Source of the DNA: an uncultured Allomuricauda sp. | GTDB lineage: Bacteria; Bacteroidota; Bacteroidia; Flavobacteriales; Flavobacteriaceae | Direction of reading: 5' to 3' | DNA: 64,000 nt | NCBI RefSeq assembly: GCF_937884665.1 | Contig: NZ_CAKZYF010000055.1 | Location: 48,872-112,871, forward strand | Shown: positions 9,110-18,010 of the stretch, one piece after another | How the letters are laid out: each line of letters starts with the position of its first letter | Position numbering within the stretch: position 1 is the stretch's first letter | The notes under the pieces: generated by a model | What the model was told of the DNA's origin: nothing | Database searches by the model: none | The model's input: only the letters and a program-made list of their open reading frames with translations | Program-made: the position numbers and the translations under genes

Positions 9110-9210
9110 GACCGTATATATTTTTAATTGGACGCGTTTTGAATCTTAAATAAACGGTTTTTGGTGGTTTGTTACAGTGTTGATGTTCGGATTTTTGACA
9201 AAAAACAAAA

Positions 9211-10344
9211 ATGGATGCTCAAAAGATAAAATCAAAACTAGTATTTACAGTGACGTTGGTGTTGATTCTGAATCAGATGGTACTTGGCCAAGCCGTCCCA
9301 TTTATCTCTGAAAACTGGAGAATAATTGACAACGAAAACAACCAAAATTTAGATTTTCATACCACAACCTATAAGGGAGAAAATGCATTGCGACTGGGGA
9401 GGCACAAAATAGCTCGGTTGGAAGGCAAGACCTACGAAAATTTTGTATTGGAGGTTGATATTGCCGGAAAGGCAATGCCAGGTATTGGTTTCCATGCATC
9501 AGACTTATGGGACTACGAATTTCTGTATTGTCGCGTATTTTCTGGAGGAAAAACGGATGCCCTTCAGTATGCCCCGGTCTATAACGGCGCTTTGCCCTGG
9601 CAGCTATATAACGCACCCAATTACGAGACTATGGCAGTATTTGAACCCAAAGAATGGTTTCACCTAAAGATAGAGGTATATGGAAATCTTATGCGCGTAT
9701 TTGTTGGAGAAGACGATGAACCGGAAATGGAAGTTGCACTTTTACAAAAAGAGGCGGAGAAAGGGGCAATATTTTTAAAGACCAGTTTTGCTGAAGCCTA
9801 TTTTGCAAACCTGCGTATAAATCGTTTGGATGTTCCTTTTTCCATACGTAATGAAGAAAAGTTACAGCAGTTCTTGACCGATTGGGAAATTTCCGAACAA
9901 CTACAAGGGAACCTATATAGCCAGAGACAGTTCTACCAATGGTTCAACCAAGCCAAAGAGGCGCATACATGGAAAGTCATCAAAGCAGCAAAAAATGGCA
10001 TTGTCAATTTGGCGCAATATTTTGATCACCCCAAGGAATCTGTTTTTGCCCGAACAAACATTCCAGCTTCAGAAGCTAAAAAGGTCACTTTGGCTTTTGA
10101 TTATACCCAAGTTTTATTAATTGTGTTGAATGACCAAGTATTATTTTTTGGACGCGAACTGGATTCGGACAATTTTATGCGGATGATGGATGGAGAACAA
10201 AAGATAGACTTATCACTCAAAAAGGGAGATAATACGTTGGTCTTCTGGATACGGTCCGATGATGAATGGCAAGAAGCCAACCCCCGTTATCTCGGTAGGA
10301 AACAGGCGATGAATTGGGGATTTATTGCCAAGGTTGAGGAGTAG
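9211..10344 (+). CDS. Secreted concanavalin-like (LamG/DUF1080-type) protein
   Basis: 377 residues. A signal peptide (about 1-27, ending VLGQ) precedes a first domain of about 30-205 that looks like a concanavalin/LamG jelly roll ('ENFVLEVDI', 'EWFHLKIEVYGNLMRVFVGE'). A second domain (about 215-377) is less typical and ends with a beta-sandwich-like segment ('GDNTLVFWIRSDDEW'). Such proteins often bind glycans or surfaces. It is divergently transcribed from the transmembrane regulator, whose outer domain has the same general fold and the same E-W-x-H-L-K-I strand. No catalytic residues could be assigned. Confidence 0.65.
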   Translation: MDAQKIKSKLVFTVTLVLILNQMVLGQAVPFISENWRIIDNENNQNLDFHTTTYKGENALRLGRHKIARLEGKTYENFVLEVDIAGKAMPGIGFHASDLWDYEFLYCRVFSGGKTDALQYAPVYNGALPWQLYNAPNYETMAVFEPKEWFHLKIEVYGNLMRVFVGEDDEPEMEVALLQKEAEKGAIFLKTSFAEAYFANLRINRLDVPFSIRNEEKLQQFLTDWEISEQLQGNLYSQRQFYQWFNQAKEAHTWKVIKAAKNGIVNLAQYFDHPKESVFARTNIPASEAKKVTLAFDYTQVLLIVLNDQVLFFGRELDSDNFMRMMDGEQKIDLSLKKGDNTLVFWIRSDDEWQEANPRYLGRKQAMNWGFIAKVEE

Positions 10345-10472
10345 CCCTTTTTTAGACCGAAAAACCATCGTACGATTTAAAAACCGAGTAGCATTTAAAA
10401 GGCCATTATGAAGTAAGATTGATTAATTTCCCGTAATTTTCCTGTTTAAATTAGTACACAGAAAAAAACATT

Positions 10473-10976
10473 ATGAAAAAATCGATTTTTTTGCTTCTAG
10501 CTTCGTTTTTGATGGTCATTATAGGTTGTGGTGAGAAAAAGACGGAAAAAAAGGAGGAGGGTTTCCAAGTAAACCGCGCCAAGAAGGAAGAAAAAAAGGA
10601 AGTTGATGAAAATGTAATTTCACTTTCATCCAATGATTTGATGCAGTTTGACAAATCTGAACTTAAAGTAAAGGCGGGAAAAAAGGTTACACTTACCTTG
10701 AGACATACCGGAGAAATGGACAAAATGGTAATGGGTCATAATTTTGTCCTTTTGGAGGCGGGTACGGATGTTGGCGAGTTTGCTGCTGATGCAGCTGTTG
10801 CCAGGGAATCAGAGTATATCCCAGAAAGTGACGCCATCCTGGCCTACACGAAGTTGATAGGTGGTGGTGAGGTAACAAGCATCACTTTTGATCCCCCTGC
10901 TCCGGGCACTTATGATTTTATTTGCAGCTTTCCAGGACATTATGGAATCATGAACGGGAAGTTCATTGTAGAGTAA
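10473..10976 (+). CDS. Azurin-like blue copper lipoprotein
   Basis: 167 residues. A lipoprotein signal with the Cys at residue 19 is followed by a Lys/Glu-rich linker of about 35 residues and an azurin/plastocyanin domain. Type 1 copper ligands are visible: the His in 'VMGHNFVLL', then Cys, His and Met in 'ICSFPGHYGIM'. Such proteins carry single electrons in the periplasm, usually to cytochrome oxidase, nitrite reductase or peroxidase, none of which is nearby. The charged linker probably acts as a tether. It stands alone between two oppositely oriented gene blocks. Confidence 0.93.
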   Translation: MKKSIFLLLASFLMVIIGCGEKKTEKKEEGFQVNRAKKEEKKEVDENVISLSSNDLMQFDKSELKVKAGKKVTLTLRHTGEMDKMVMGHNFVLLEAGTDVGEFAADAAVARESEYIPESDAILAYTKLIGGGEVTSITFDPPAPGTYDFICSFPGHYGIMNGKFIVE

Positions 10977-11006
10977 TTTTACCTTGATTTTATGTTGGGT
11001 TAGGAT

Positions 11007-11975
11007 TTAGGGCTTTACGTCTTCAAAGAACTGTAGGGCTCTCTGCTCGCTGTAGCTTATGTTGTTTCTACCCCAAAATCCTACATGACCTCCAAAATTT
11101 GGTGTTTCTAGAAAGAGCTTTCGGTTTTTTTCCGCTTCTTTATAAGGATAACAACTGTCGCCCAAAAAGGAATCATCCTTCGCGTTGATAATCATTGCGG
11201 GGACTGATATGGTCTTGAGATATTGGAGAGAACTACATTTGGTATAATAATCCAGGGCATCTTTAAAGTTATGGGCCTTACTGGTATAGATATCGTCAAA
11301 GTCTTTTAGCGTCTTTATGGATGTAATATCTGTATCGGTGATCTTTTCCGGGAATAACTTCTGTTTTTGACGAAGTTTTTTTAAGAGGTGTTTTTTAAAT
11401 CGTTTGGCGTATAGGATGTTTTTACGGGAAAGCAATTGTTTACAGGACGAATGAAGATCACAAGGTACCGAGACTGCGACGGCAGCTTGGATTTTTTTGG
11501 GTAGGGTAGGTCGTTCTCCCAAATATTTCAAGATTAGGTTGCCTCCCAAACTAAATCCCTTGAGGTAAATAGAGCGATATCTTTTTTGTTCCAAAATATG
11601 TTGGATAACTTCATCTAAATCTTCTGTTGCACCCGAATGATACGAACGAAACAGTATATTGGGTTCGCCACTACACCCCCGAAGGTTAATAGAACACGCA
11701 TCAAATCCACTTAAATTGAACAGTTTGGCACTCCCCGTAATATATGGACGTTGGGCGGTACCTTCCAATCCATGAAGTAGAATGACCAGTCTGTCCGTTT
11801 GTTTATTTGTGTAGCTCCAATCCAGATCCAAAAAATCGGTATCGGATAAGATCAGCCGCTCCCTTTTCTGTGCCAAATTGTTGACCTGCCTCACCAAGCC
11901 AGCATAGATGGTAGAAAAGTGTCCGTTTTTAAAGAGAAGTGGGGGATCGTACGTTGATTTCACTATGGGCATCAA
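11007..11975 (-). CDS. YheT-family alpha/beta hydrolase
   Basis: 322 residues, with the YheT/ABHD1-3-like start 'PLLFKNGHFSTIY'. The nucleophile motif is G-F-S-L-G (Ser142); the acid is probably in 'NAKDDSFLGD' and the His in 'FGGHVGFWG'. Relatives are esterases or lipases of broad or unknown substrate; one bacterial branch is annotated as a predicted hydrolase. The gene overlaps the bestrophin gene by 4 nt (ATGA), so the two are translated from one message. Confidence 0.9.
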   Translation of the reverse strand: MMPIVKSTYDPPLLFKNGHFSTIYAGLVRQVNNLAQKRERLILSDTDFLDLDWSYTNKQTDRLVILLHGLEGTAQRPYITGSAKLFNLSGFDACSINLRGCSGEPNILFRSYHSGATEDLDEVIQHILEQKRYRSIYLKGFSLGGNLILKYLGERPTLPKKIQAAVAVSVPCDLHSSCKQLLSRKNILYAKRFKKHLLKKLRQKQKLFPEKITDTDITSIKTLKDFDDIYTSKAHNFKDALDYYTKCSSLQYLKTISVPAMIINAKDDSFLGDSCYPYKEAEKNRKLFLETPNFGGHVGFWGRNNISYSEQRALQFFEDVKP

Positions 11976-12973
11976 TACAGGATATTATGCTTGGGGTTTA
12001 CTTTTTCGGGCAAATCGGTCTCATCTAGCATATCTCTTAAATCGATTTCAATAGTGCGGCATAAGGCGGTCATGGGCACATCGTTTATCCTTCCTTCAAA
12101 TGGGTCTTCACTATTGCTGCCCACTTTTTCCATGGTAGAGAATATCCATGAAATCAAAATGGAGAAAAATATCATTAGACCAATGTACCACCACGAATTA
12201 TCACCTTCCAAAGCAGTAAGTTGTTTTTCAAAAACATTTAAAAGCCCTAAGGGCAGGAGCAATAAAAAAATCCAGGTGAAAATTGTACTGAAATATGCAT
12301 ATTGCCTAGGGAACGGTGTATTTTTGATACGCTCGCACTTCCCTTGTAAATTGTAAAACTCTTCCAGGGAATGGTGCATGAGAAGTTTATCAAATTCTGT
12401 AATCTTCTGTTTCTCCAGCAACTGTTTCAGATGAGCACCTTGGTTTTTGACCAAGTGCGTGGCCACATTTCGACGGTTTTCCAAGTCGTCAACTTCTTCA
12501 GGACGCAATAATTGGTCCATGCCCATACATACCGGATTTCGTTCCCCGTGTCTATCAAATAAACGCTCAACCGCTCTATTTTCTTTAATGGAAAAGCTAG
12601 TAGGTTGTCTAAGTTGGACACGTAGGGCGTTGAGCCATGCGATATGCCGATAAATCAATGTAACCTGTGCATCCCGGTCCTCCTTTACCAAACTGAGCAC
12701 TTGATTTGCCCAAGTACGTGAGTAATTCACTATCCCACCCCATATTTTTCGAGCTTCCCAAAAACGATCATAGCTTTGACTGTTTTTAAAGCCCACGTAA
12801 AAGGCTACCGCAATTCCTATGACCGAGATGGGTTGAAACGGAATATCAATGTGTTTCCAGTCCCAGTAGTGGTACAGCAAAAAAATAAGGCTTGCGTAGA
12901 GGGTAAAAAAAATGAGATTTTTCCAACCAAAACGCAAGATAAGCGTCCAGCTGATATTTCTTTTGATATACAT
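11972..12973 (-). CDS. Bestrophin-family chloride/anion channel
   Basis: 333 residues with the bestrophin/YneE pattern: an N-terminal TM helix pair (about 19-65), a long cytoplasmic helical middle, a second TM pair (about 228-275, 'YFSTIFTWIFLLLLPLGLLN') and a C-terminal tail with 'FEGRINDVPMTALCRTIEID'. Bacterial homologues form pentameric channels; ion preference differs between members. First gene of a two-gene operon with the YheT hydrolase. Confidence 0.92.
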   Translation of the reverse strand: MYIKRNISWTLILRFGWKNLIFFTLYASLIFLLYHYWDWKHIDIPFQPISVIGIAVAFYVGFKNSQSYDRFWEARKIWGGIVNYSRTWANQVLSLVKEDRDAQVTLIYRHIAWLNALRVQLRQPTSFSIKENRAVERLFDRHGERNPVCMGMDQLLRPEEVDDLENRRNVATHLVKNQGAHLKQLLEKQKITEFDKLLMHHSLEEFYNLQGKCERIKNTPFPRQYAYFSTIFTWIFLLLLPLGLLNVFEKQLTALEGDNSWWYIGLMIFFSILISWIFSTMEKVGSNSEDPFEGRINDVPMTALCRTIEIDLRDMLDETDLPEKVNPKHNILY

Positions 12974-13163
12974 AGATGGTGATTCGTATTTAAAAATACT
13001 TAAATCTATAATTATTTGTCTTTTATGTAAAAAATGAATCTCAAGTTTGTCGTATTTTTAAGGGAATGGTGTGTTGGAGACGATTATAGTTTACCACGAT
13101 TCAATTTTTAGCTTGGATTTTCCCAAAACCGGAATCACATAGTAGTTTTAAATACCAATAAAA

Positions 13164-14819
13164 ATGAAAGACCCACGTTTTCCAGAACTTACTTCTAGAC
13201 AAATAACCATTTTAAAAGGATATGGTGCGCTGGAGAGTCATCCGCCGGAAACGCGTGTTTTCGCATTGGGGGATTTGCAATATGATTTTTTTGTGGTGCT
13301 GGATGGGGAAGTCTCCATTGAAGATCCCTATAATGAAAATAAGGTAATCGTTGCCCATAAAAAAAATGAGTTTACAGGGGACAGTGGGATGCTTTCCAAC
13401 CGCGGAGCCCAGTTTCATGCCATTACCAAAGGAAACACCTGCCTTCTGAGAATTACGCCTAAAAGACTCAAGGAAGCTATAGCCAAACATAGTGATATCA
13501 GCGATGTGCTCTTGAATGCATTTTTGTTGCGACAGGAAACGGTACTATCTGAATTCACTGGCGGGATTATGTTACTCGGGTCGGGCAACTCCAAAGAGAC
13601 CTATGCAATTCGTGATTTTATGGATAAAAATCATATCTGGTATAATTTTTTGGACATCGATATCTCCAAAAGGGCATTGGAACTCCTAAATAACTTTAAC
13701 CTTACGGAAAGTGACCTCCCTATTTTAATAAACAGTGAGGCCAAAGTATGCCAAAACCCATCTTTGGAACAAGTGGCCCGTTATTCAGGGGTACTCATGG
13801 ATTTTGAGGACAAGGTTTTTGATTTGCTTGTGATCGGTGCGGGACCCGCTGGTCTGGCAGGCAGTGTATATGCAGCCTCAGAAGGATTAAGTGTGGTGAC
13901 CATAGATAGTAAAGCACCAGGGGGTCAAGCAGGGAAAAGCTCAAAAATAGAGAATTATTTGGGGTTCCCCACTGGGATTTCGGGTAGTGATTTAGCGAAT
14001 AAAGCTTATGTGCAGGCCCAAAAGTTTGGATGTAACATTTCCATTCCCCACGAGGCAGAGCGGGTGGAACACACCGGCATGCATTTTATTTTGTACGCTT
14101 CCAATGAAAAAGTTATCAAGGCCAAAGCTATCATGGCCGCAACCGGTGCCAGCTATAGAAGTCTTCCCATTGAGAATATTGAAAAATTTGAAGGGAGCGG
14201 GGTATACTATTCCGCCACAGGAATGAATGCTTCAGCCTGTAAAAATGAGTTGGTTGGTGTGGTAGGAGGGGGAAACTCCGCCGGACAAGCCGCACTTTTT
14301 CTTGCAGACCATGCCAAAGAAGTACATGTTATTTTGAGGGGTAACGATTTAGGTGCCAAAATGAGTGATTATCTGGTACAGCGGATAGAGGCTTCGGAGA
14401 ATATTTTTGTCCATTTGGGGACACAGGTCAAGGAACTGCATGGACAATATCATTTGGAATGGTTGGTATTGGAAAACACTGACGGGACAAGAACGCAAAA
14501 AGAAATCACCAACTTGTTCACGTTTATTGGTGCAAGGCCGTGTACAGACTGGTTAAAAGGTTTGGTGGCAACGGACGAAAAAGGGTTTATTTGCACAGGA
14601 CCAGGAATAAAGGAAGAAAGTCTTTTCAAATGTTCTATTTATTCTGGAAGGAAACCTCAATCTTTGGAGACCAGTATCCCAGGATTTTTTGCCGTAGGTG
14701 ATGTACGAAAAGGTTCGGTAAAACGTGTAGCGTCCGCAGTTGGGGAAGGGAGTATGTGTGTAAGCCAAGTGCACCAATTCCTGGATGATTTAAAAAAAGT
14801 TCAAATGGTGGAAACATGA
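13164..14819 (+). CDS. Cyclic-nucleotide-binding/thioredoxin-reductase-like fusion flavoprotein
   Basis: 551 residues in three parts. Residues about 15-115 are a cyclic-nucleotide-binding beta-roll ('FFVVLDGEVSIEDP'). Residues about 130-205 are a thioredoxin/glutaredoxin-like fold without CxxC. Residues about 220-545 are a thioredoxin-reductase-like flavoprotein with FAD loop 'GAGPAGLAGS', NAD(P)H loop 'GGGNSAGQAA' and C-terminal 'FAVGDVRKGSVKRVA'. The redox disulfide expected just before the NADPH loop is missing: the sequence reads 'SATGMNASACKNELVG'. Thioredoxin reduction is therefore unlikely in the standard way; NAD(P)H oxidase or regulatory activity is possible. Followed at once by a hairpin terminator. 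Confidence 0.9.
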   Translation: MKDPRFPELTSRQITILKGYGALESHPPETRVFALGDLQYDFFVVLDGEVSIEDPYNENKVIVAHKKNEFTGDSGMLSNRGAQFHAITKGNTCLLRITPKRLKEAIAKHSDISDVLLNAFLLRQETVLSEFTGGIMLLGSGNSKETYAIRDFMDKNHIWYNFLDIDISKRALELLNNFNLTESDLPILINSEAKVCQNPSLEQVARYSGVLMDFEDKVFDLLVIGAGPAGLAGSVYAASEGLSVVTIDSKAPGGQAGKSSKIENYLGFPTGISGSDLANKAYVQAQKFGCNISIPHEAERVEHTGMHFILYASNEKVIKAKAIMAATGASYRSLPIENIEKFEGSGVYYSATGMNASACKNELVGVVGGGNSAGQAALFLADHAKEVHVILRGNDLGAKMSDYLVQRIEASENIFVHLGTQVKELHGQYHLEWLVLENTDGTRTQKEITNLFTFIGARPCTDWLKGLVATDEKGFICTGPGIKEESLFKCSIYSGRKPQSLETSIPGFFAVGDVRKGSVKRVASAVGEGSMCVSQVHQFLDDLKKVQMVET

Positions 14820-14820
14820 C

Positions 14821-14868
14821 CTACTGGAGTATCTACTTCGGATAGGTCTCCAGTAGTCGGTTTTGTTT
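14821..14868 (+). terminator. Hairpin terminator overlapping the end of the opposite gene
   Basis: CTACTGGAG (14821-14829) pairs perfectly with 14848-14856; TATC/GATA inside extends it. A T-rich tail follows (14859-14868). It ends the flavoprotein message but lies partly inside the last codons of the convergent flavin oxidoreductase gene. Confidence 0.6.
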
Positions 14869-15807
14869 TTGAATGGCTTCCTTAAATTCCAACTTTAAGC
14901 TTTCTACCAAATCTAGAACGGACAGCACATTTTGTATGGTAGTGACTCCTTGCCCTGCGGACCAGATGGTCTTCCACGCCTTGGCTTCGGTATCCAGTTC
15001 TTTTCCAAAATCGACTTTATGGCCCTTTTTTAAATCCTCCTCAGAAATACCTGCAGCTTGCAGGCTAGCTGCCAAAAAATTGGCATGTACCCCAGAAATT
15101 GCGGCAGTGTAGACTACATCGCTGGCTCCAGCTTCGATGATCATCTTTCTATAATCCTCGGGCGCCTTACTTTCCTCTACATTAATAAAGCGAGTACCCA
15201 TATAAGCTAAATCGGCACCCATTTGCATGGCTGAAGCAATATCCTGCCCCGTACTGATGCAACCGGACAGCAAGATGGTCTTATCGAAAAACTGTTTTAC
15301 CTCTGCGACCAGACTCATCGGATTTATACTTCCGGCATGGCCCCCTGCACCCGCGGCCACCAAAATTAGACCATCGACTCCAGCTCCGGCCGCTTTTTGG
15401 GCATGTCGCTTTTTGATGACATCATGAAAAACCAGACCACCATAACTATGGACCGCATCAACTACTTGACTTACAGCACCCAGAGACGTAATAATCAAAG
15501 GTACCTTGTGTTTTATGCATAGTTTTAAATCGGCCTCTAACCTCGGATTGGTCGGGTGAACTATCAAATTGACTCCAAAAGGAGCAGCCTTTTTTCCTGT
15601 TTCTTCTTCAAAGTTTTGGAGCACGGTCTTAATTTCTATCAACCATGCTTCAAAACCCTCACTAGTTCTCTGATTTAGTGCTGGAAAAGTTCCTACAATG
15701 CCATTTTTACAGCATTCTATGACCAATTTGGGACCAGAAATCAGAAACATCGGTGCAGCGATGACAGGGAGTGCTAGGTCTTGGATAAATTCAGCTTTAT
15801 GGCTCAT
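14833..15807 (-). CDS. Nitronate monooxygenase-type FMN oxidoreductase
   Basis: 324 residues, TIM-barrel flavin oxidoreductase of the nitronate monooxygenase / 2-nitropropane dioxygenase family. The start 'ALPVIAAPMFLISGPKLV' and the FMN-phosphate region 'GAGGHAG' are typical; 'ILLSGCISTGQDIASAMQMG' is the second phosphate-binding part. Real substrates in Bacteroidota are mostly unknown; detoxification of alkyl nitronates is one role, enoyl reduction is known for relatives. Monocistronic, convergent with the flavoprotein fusion. Confidence 0.9.
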   Translation of the reverse strand: MSHKAEFIQDLALPVIAAPMFLISGPKLVIECCKNGIVGTFPALNQRTSEGFEAWLIEIKTVLQNFEEETGKKAAPFGVNLIVHPTNPRLEADLKLCIKHKVPLIITSLGAVSQVVDAVHSYGGLVFHDVIKKRHAQKAAGAGVDGLILVAAGAGGHAGSINPMSLVAEVKQFFDKTILLSGCISTGQDIASAMQMGADLAYMGTRFINVEESKAPEDYRKMIIEAGASDVVYTAAISGVHANFLAASLQAAGISEEDLKKGHKVDFGKELDTEAKAWKTIWSAGQGVTTIQNVLSVLDLVESLKLEFKEAIQKQNRLLETYPK

Positions 15808-15921
15808 GGGTTCGTGTTAAAGTATCATTAAAAATAAATTGATTTTCCGGTTTAAGGGACTTCTTTCCTCAAAACTGTGATAATTTAGCAATTATTATGC
15901 ATGCATAACAAATAACCACCT

Positions 15922-16395
15922 ATGTTTTTTAAAGAGTTTGACATTCGATGGAGCGATTTGGATGCGAATCGCCATTTGGCGAACGCGGCCTATATCAATT
16001 ATATGAGCCATACTCGTATGGCCTATTTGGGCCAGTTGGGGTTTAACCAAAAATCTATGGCGCACCACAATATTGGTCCAGTGGTGTTCTATGAACATAT
16101 GTACTATTTTAAAGAAGTTTTTGCCGGAAAACCAATAAAGGTTTCATTGGACCTGAAAGGATTGAGTGAAGATGGAATGTTTTTCGAATTTCAACATGAT
16201 TTTTTTGACAACCGGGGGAAAAACTTTGCACGATGCGAAATGATGGGAGGTTGGCTGGATTTAAAGGAACGCCGGCTTGTGGGTTTGCCCCAAGAGTTTT
16301 TGGATGCTTTTGAACAAATGGAAAAGGGAGAAGGGTTTAAGACGTTGACCAAGGAGGATACGCGAAGATTCCCCAGATTACCCAAGGACTTATAA
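15922..16395 (+). CDS. 4HBT-family acyl-CoA thioesterase
   Basis: 157 residues, hot-dog fold. The motif 'DLDANRHLANAAYINYM' carries the Asp and the central helix typical of the YbgC/FadM-like (4-hydroxybenzoyl-CoA thioesterase) branch. Hydrolyses acyl-CoA in the cytosol; chain length is not readable. Start ATG 15922 is the only ATG before the motif. Its end almost touches the convergent modC gene (3 nt). Confidence 0.88.
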   Translation: MFFKEFDIRWSDLDANRHLANAAYINYMSHTRMAYLGQLGFNQKSMAHHNIGPVVFYEHMYYFKEVFAGKPIKVSLDLKGLSEDGMFFEFQHDFFDNRGKNFARCEMMGGWLDLKERRLVGLPQEFLDAFEQMEKGEGFKTLTKEDTRRFPRLPKDL

Positions 16396-16398
16396 ACG

Positions 16399-17271
16399 TC
16401 ATTTTTTGTAAAGTTTGGGTCGAAAATCGTTTGATGCCAATACGATTTGGTCACCAACACGCAAAGAATCCGCTTTTTTTTGTTCGATTTCCATTTTGAA
16501 CACGTGGTCTTGAACCAGCAATTGGACTTCTACCACATTATCTTTCTGGGTGAAATCAAGAATTTCACCACTTACTTTAAACTTTTCAGGAATCTTTTTT
16601 GAAGAAAACAGGTTGATGGGAGCACCTTGCTGTACCACCTTTCCTTCCTTCAGTTGAATGGCCCAATCGGACAATTTGATTATTTCTTCTTTGTTGTGAC
16701 TTACCAAAATAGTGGTCAGCTGATATTCTTTATGTGCTTCCAATACGCAAAATTGTAATTTCCTACGAATGCTCTCATCCAAAGCGGAAAGCGGTTCGTC
16801 CAGCAGGAGTATTTTTGGGCGTTGTGCCAGCGCACGCGCGCGGGCCACCCGTTGTTGTTGCCCTCCTGAGAGTGTTTTGGGCTTTTTGTGGGCCAAATCC
16901 CCAAGTTCGGTAAGTTCCAAAAGATGGTCTAGATTGACATTTTTTCCTTGACTTGCCGCAAATTCTAAATTTTCGAGAACCGTCATATTGGGAAAAAGGG
17001 CATAGTCCTGGAAAACAAAACCAATATTTCGCTCTTGGGGCCTTAGACTAAAGACTTTGGGATTGGATTGAAACCATACCTGTCCTTCAACCTGTATTGA
17101 ACCCTTGTCCGGTTGAAGCAGACCTGCCAAAATCCGAAGAGCTGAGGTCTTGCCAGTTCCCGATGCACCATAAAACGCTATAATTTGATTCTTTTTCAGT
17201 TCAAGATCTAAATCAAGTACCATGGGACCCGCTGGAGAATCGAGTGTTTTTTTAATTTGAATGGCAATCAT
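16399..17271 (-). CDS. modC: Molybdate ABC transporter, ATP-binding protein
   Basis: 290 residues. Walker A 'GASGTGKTS', signature 'LSGGQQQR', Walker B 'ILLLDEPLSALD', H-loop 'VSHNKEE'. After the ATPase (about 1-225) a TOBE-type domain (about 230-290) closes the protein, a feature of ModC and related oxyanion importers. It powers import together with ModB and ModA. The start overlaps modB by 4 nt. Confidence 0.92.
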   Translation of the reverse strand: MIAIQIKKTLDSPAGPMVLDLDLELKKNQIIAFYGASGTGKTSALRILAGLLQPDKGSIQVEGQVWFQSNPKVFSLRPQERNIGFVFQDYALFPNMTVLENLEFAASQGKNVNLDHLLELTELGDLAHKKPKTLSGGQQQRVARARALAQRPKILLLDEPLSALDESIRRKLQFCVLEAHKEYQLTTILVSHNKEEIIKLSDWAIQLKEGKVVQQGAPINLFSSKKIPEKFKVSGEILDFTQKDNVVEVQLLVQDHVFKMEIEQKKADSLRVGDQIVLASNDFRPKLYKK

Positions 17272-17939
17272 TTCCAGAAGGTTTTAAAATAACGCCCATT
17301 AATGAGATATACCAGGAACAGAATACAAAAGGTCGCCACGAACAAAACTGCAGCATATTGATTGGCCGCTTGATAATTCAATGCTTCGACTTCGTCATAT
17401 ATCGCAATGGAGGCAACTTTGGTGACACCGGGAATGTTTCCCCCTATCATGAGCACCACACCAAATTCCCCTATGGTATGTGCGAACGACAAGACCATTC
17501 CGGTCAACAAGGCTGGCCGGATATTGGGAAGTAGGACCTTAACCAATGTTTCTCGTTTTGATTTTCCCATGAGATAAGCAGCTTCCTTTAAAGAAGGTGA
17601 TACCGCGGCCAGCCCGGATTGAATAGGGTGCACCATAAAGGGCAAACTATATAAAATAGAAGCCAGAACCAATCCCGGAAAAGAAAAGACCAGTTTTATT
17701 CCAAACCATTCGTTTAACCAATTACCAAAAGCATTGCCGGGACTAAAGGCGACCAAAAAATAAAATCCGATAACCGTGGGAGGCAGTACCAATGGCATAC
17801 TCACCAATGTTTCCACAATTGGCTTCACTTTGGATTTGGACTGCGCCAACCACGATGCCAACGGTATGGATACGAGCAAAAGAAAGAAGGTAGTGACCAA
17901 TGCCAATTGTAAGGTAAGTAGAAGCGTATCCCAAATCAT
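17268..17939 (-). CDS. modB: Molybdate ABC transporter, permease
   Basis: 223 residues, five or so TM helices, with the ABC-coupling loop (EAA-like) 'EAAYLMGKSKRETLVKVLLP'. Order and sequence fit ModB. The C-terminus overlaps modC by 4 nt; modA is 71 nt upstream. The gap holds no hairpin, so the three form one operon. Confidence 0.93.
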   Translation of the reverse strand: MIWDTLLLTLQLALVTTFFLLLVSIPLASWLAQSKSKVKPIVETLVSMPLVLPPTVIGFYFLVAFSPGNAFGNWLNEWFGIKLVFSFPGLVLASILYSLPFMVHPIQSGLAAVSPSLKEAAYLMGKSKRETLVKVLLPNIRPALLTGMVLSFAHTIGEFGVVLMIGGNIPGVTKVASIAIYDEVEALNYQAANQYAAVLFVATFCILFLVYLINGRYFKTFWK

Positions 17940-18010
17940 TTTGCCCGTGACTTAATTAGAATTCACAATTTAGCCATTTTAAACCCACAAGGGTATTACG
18001 AAGTATAAGG

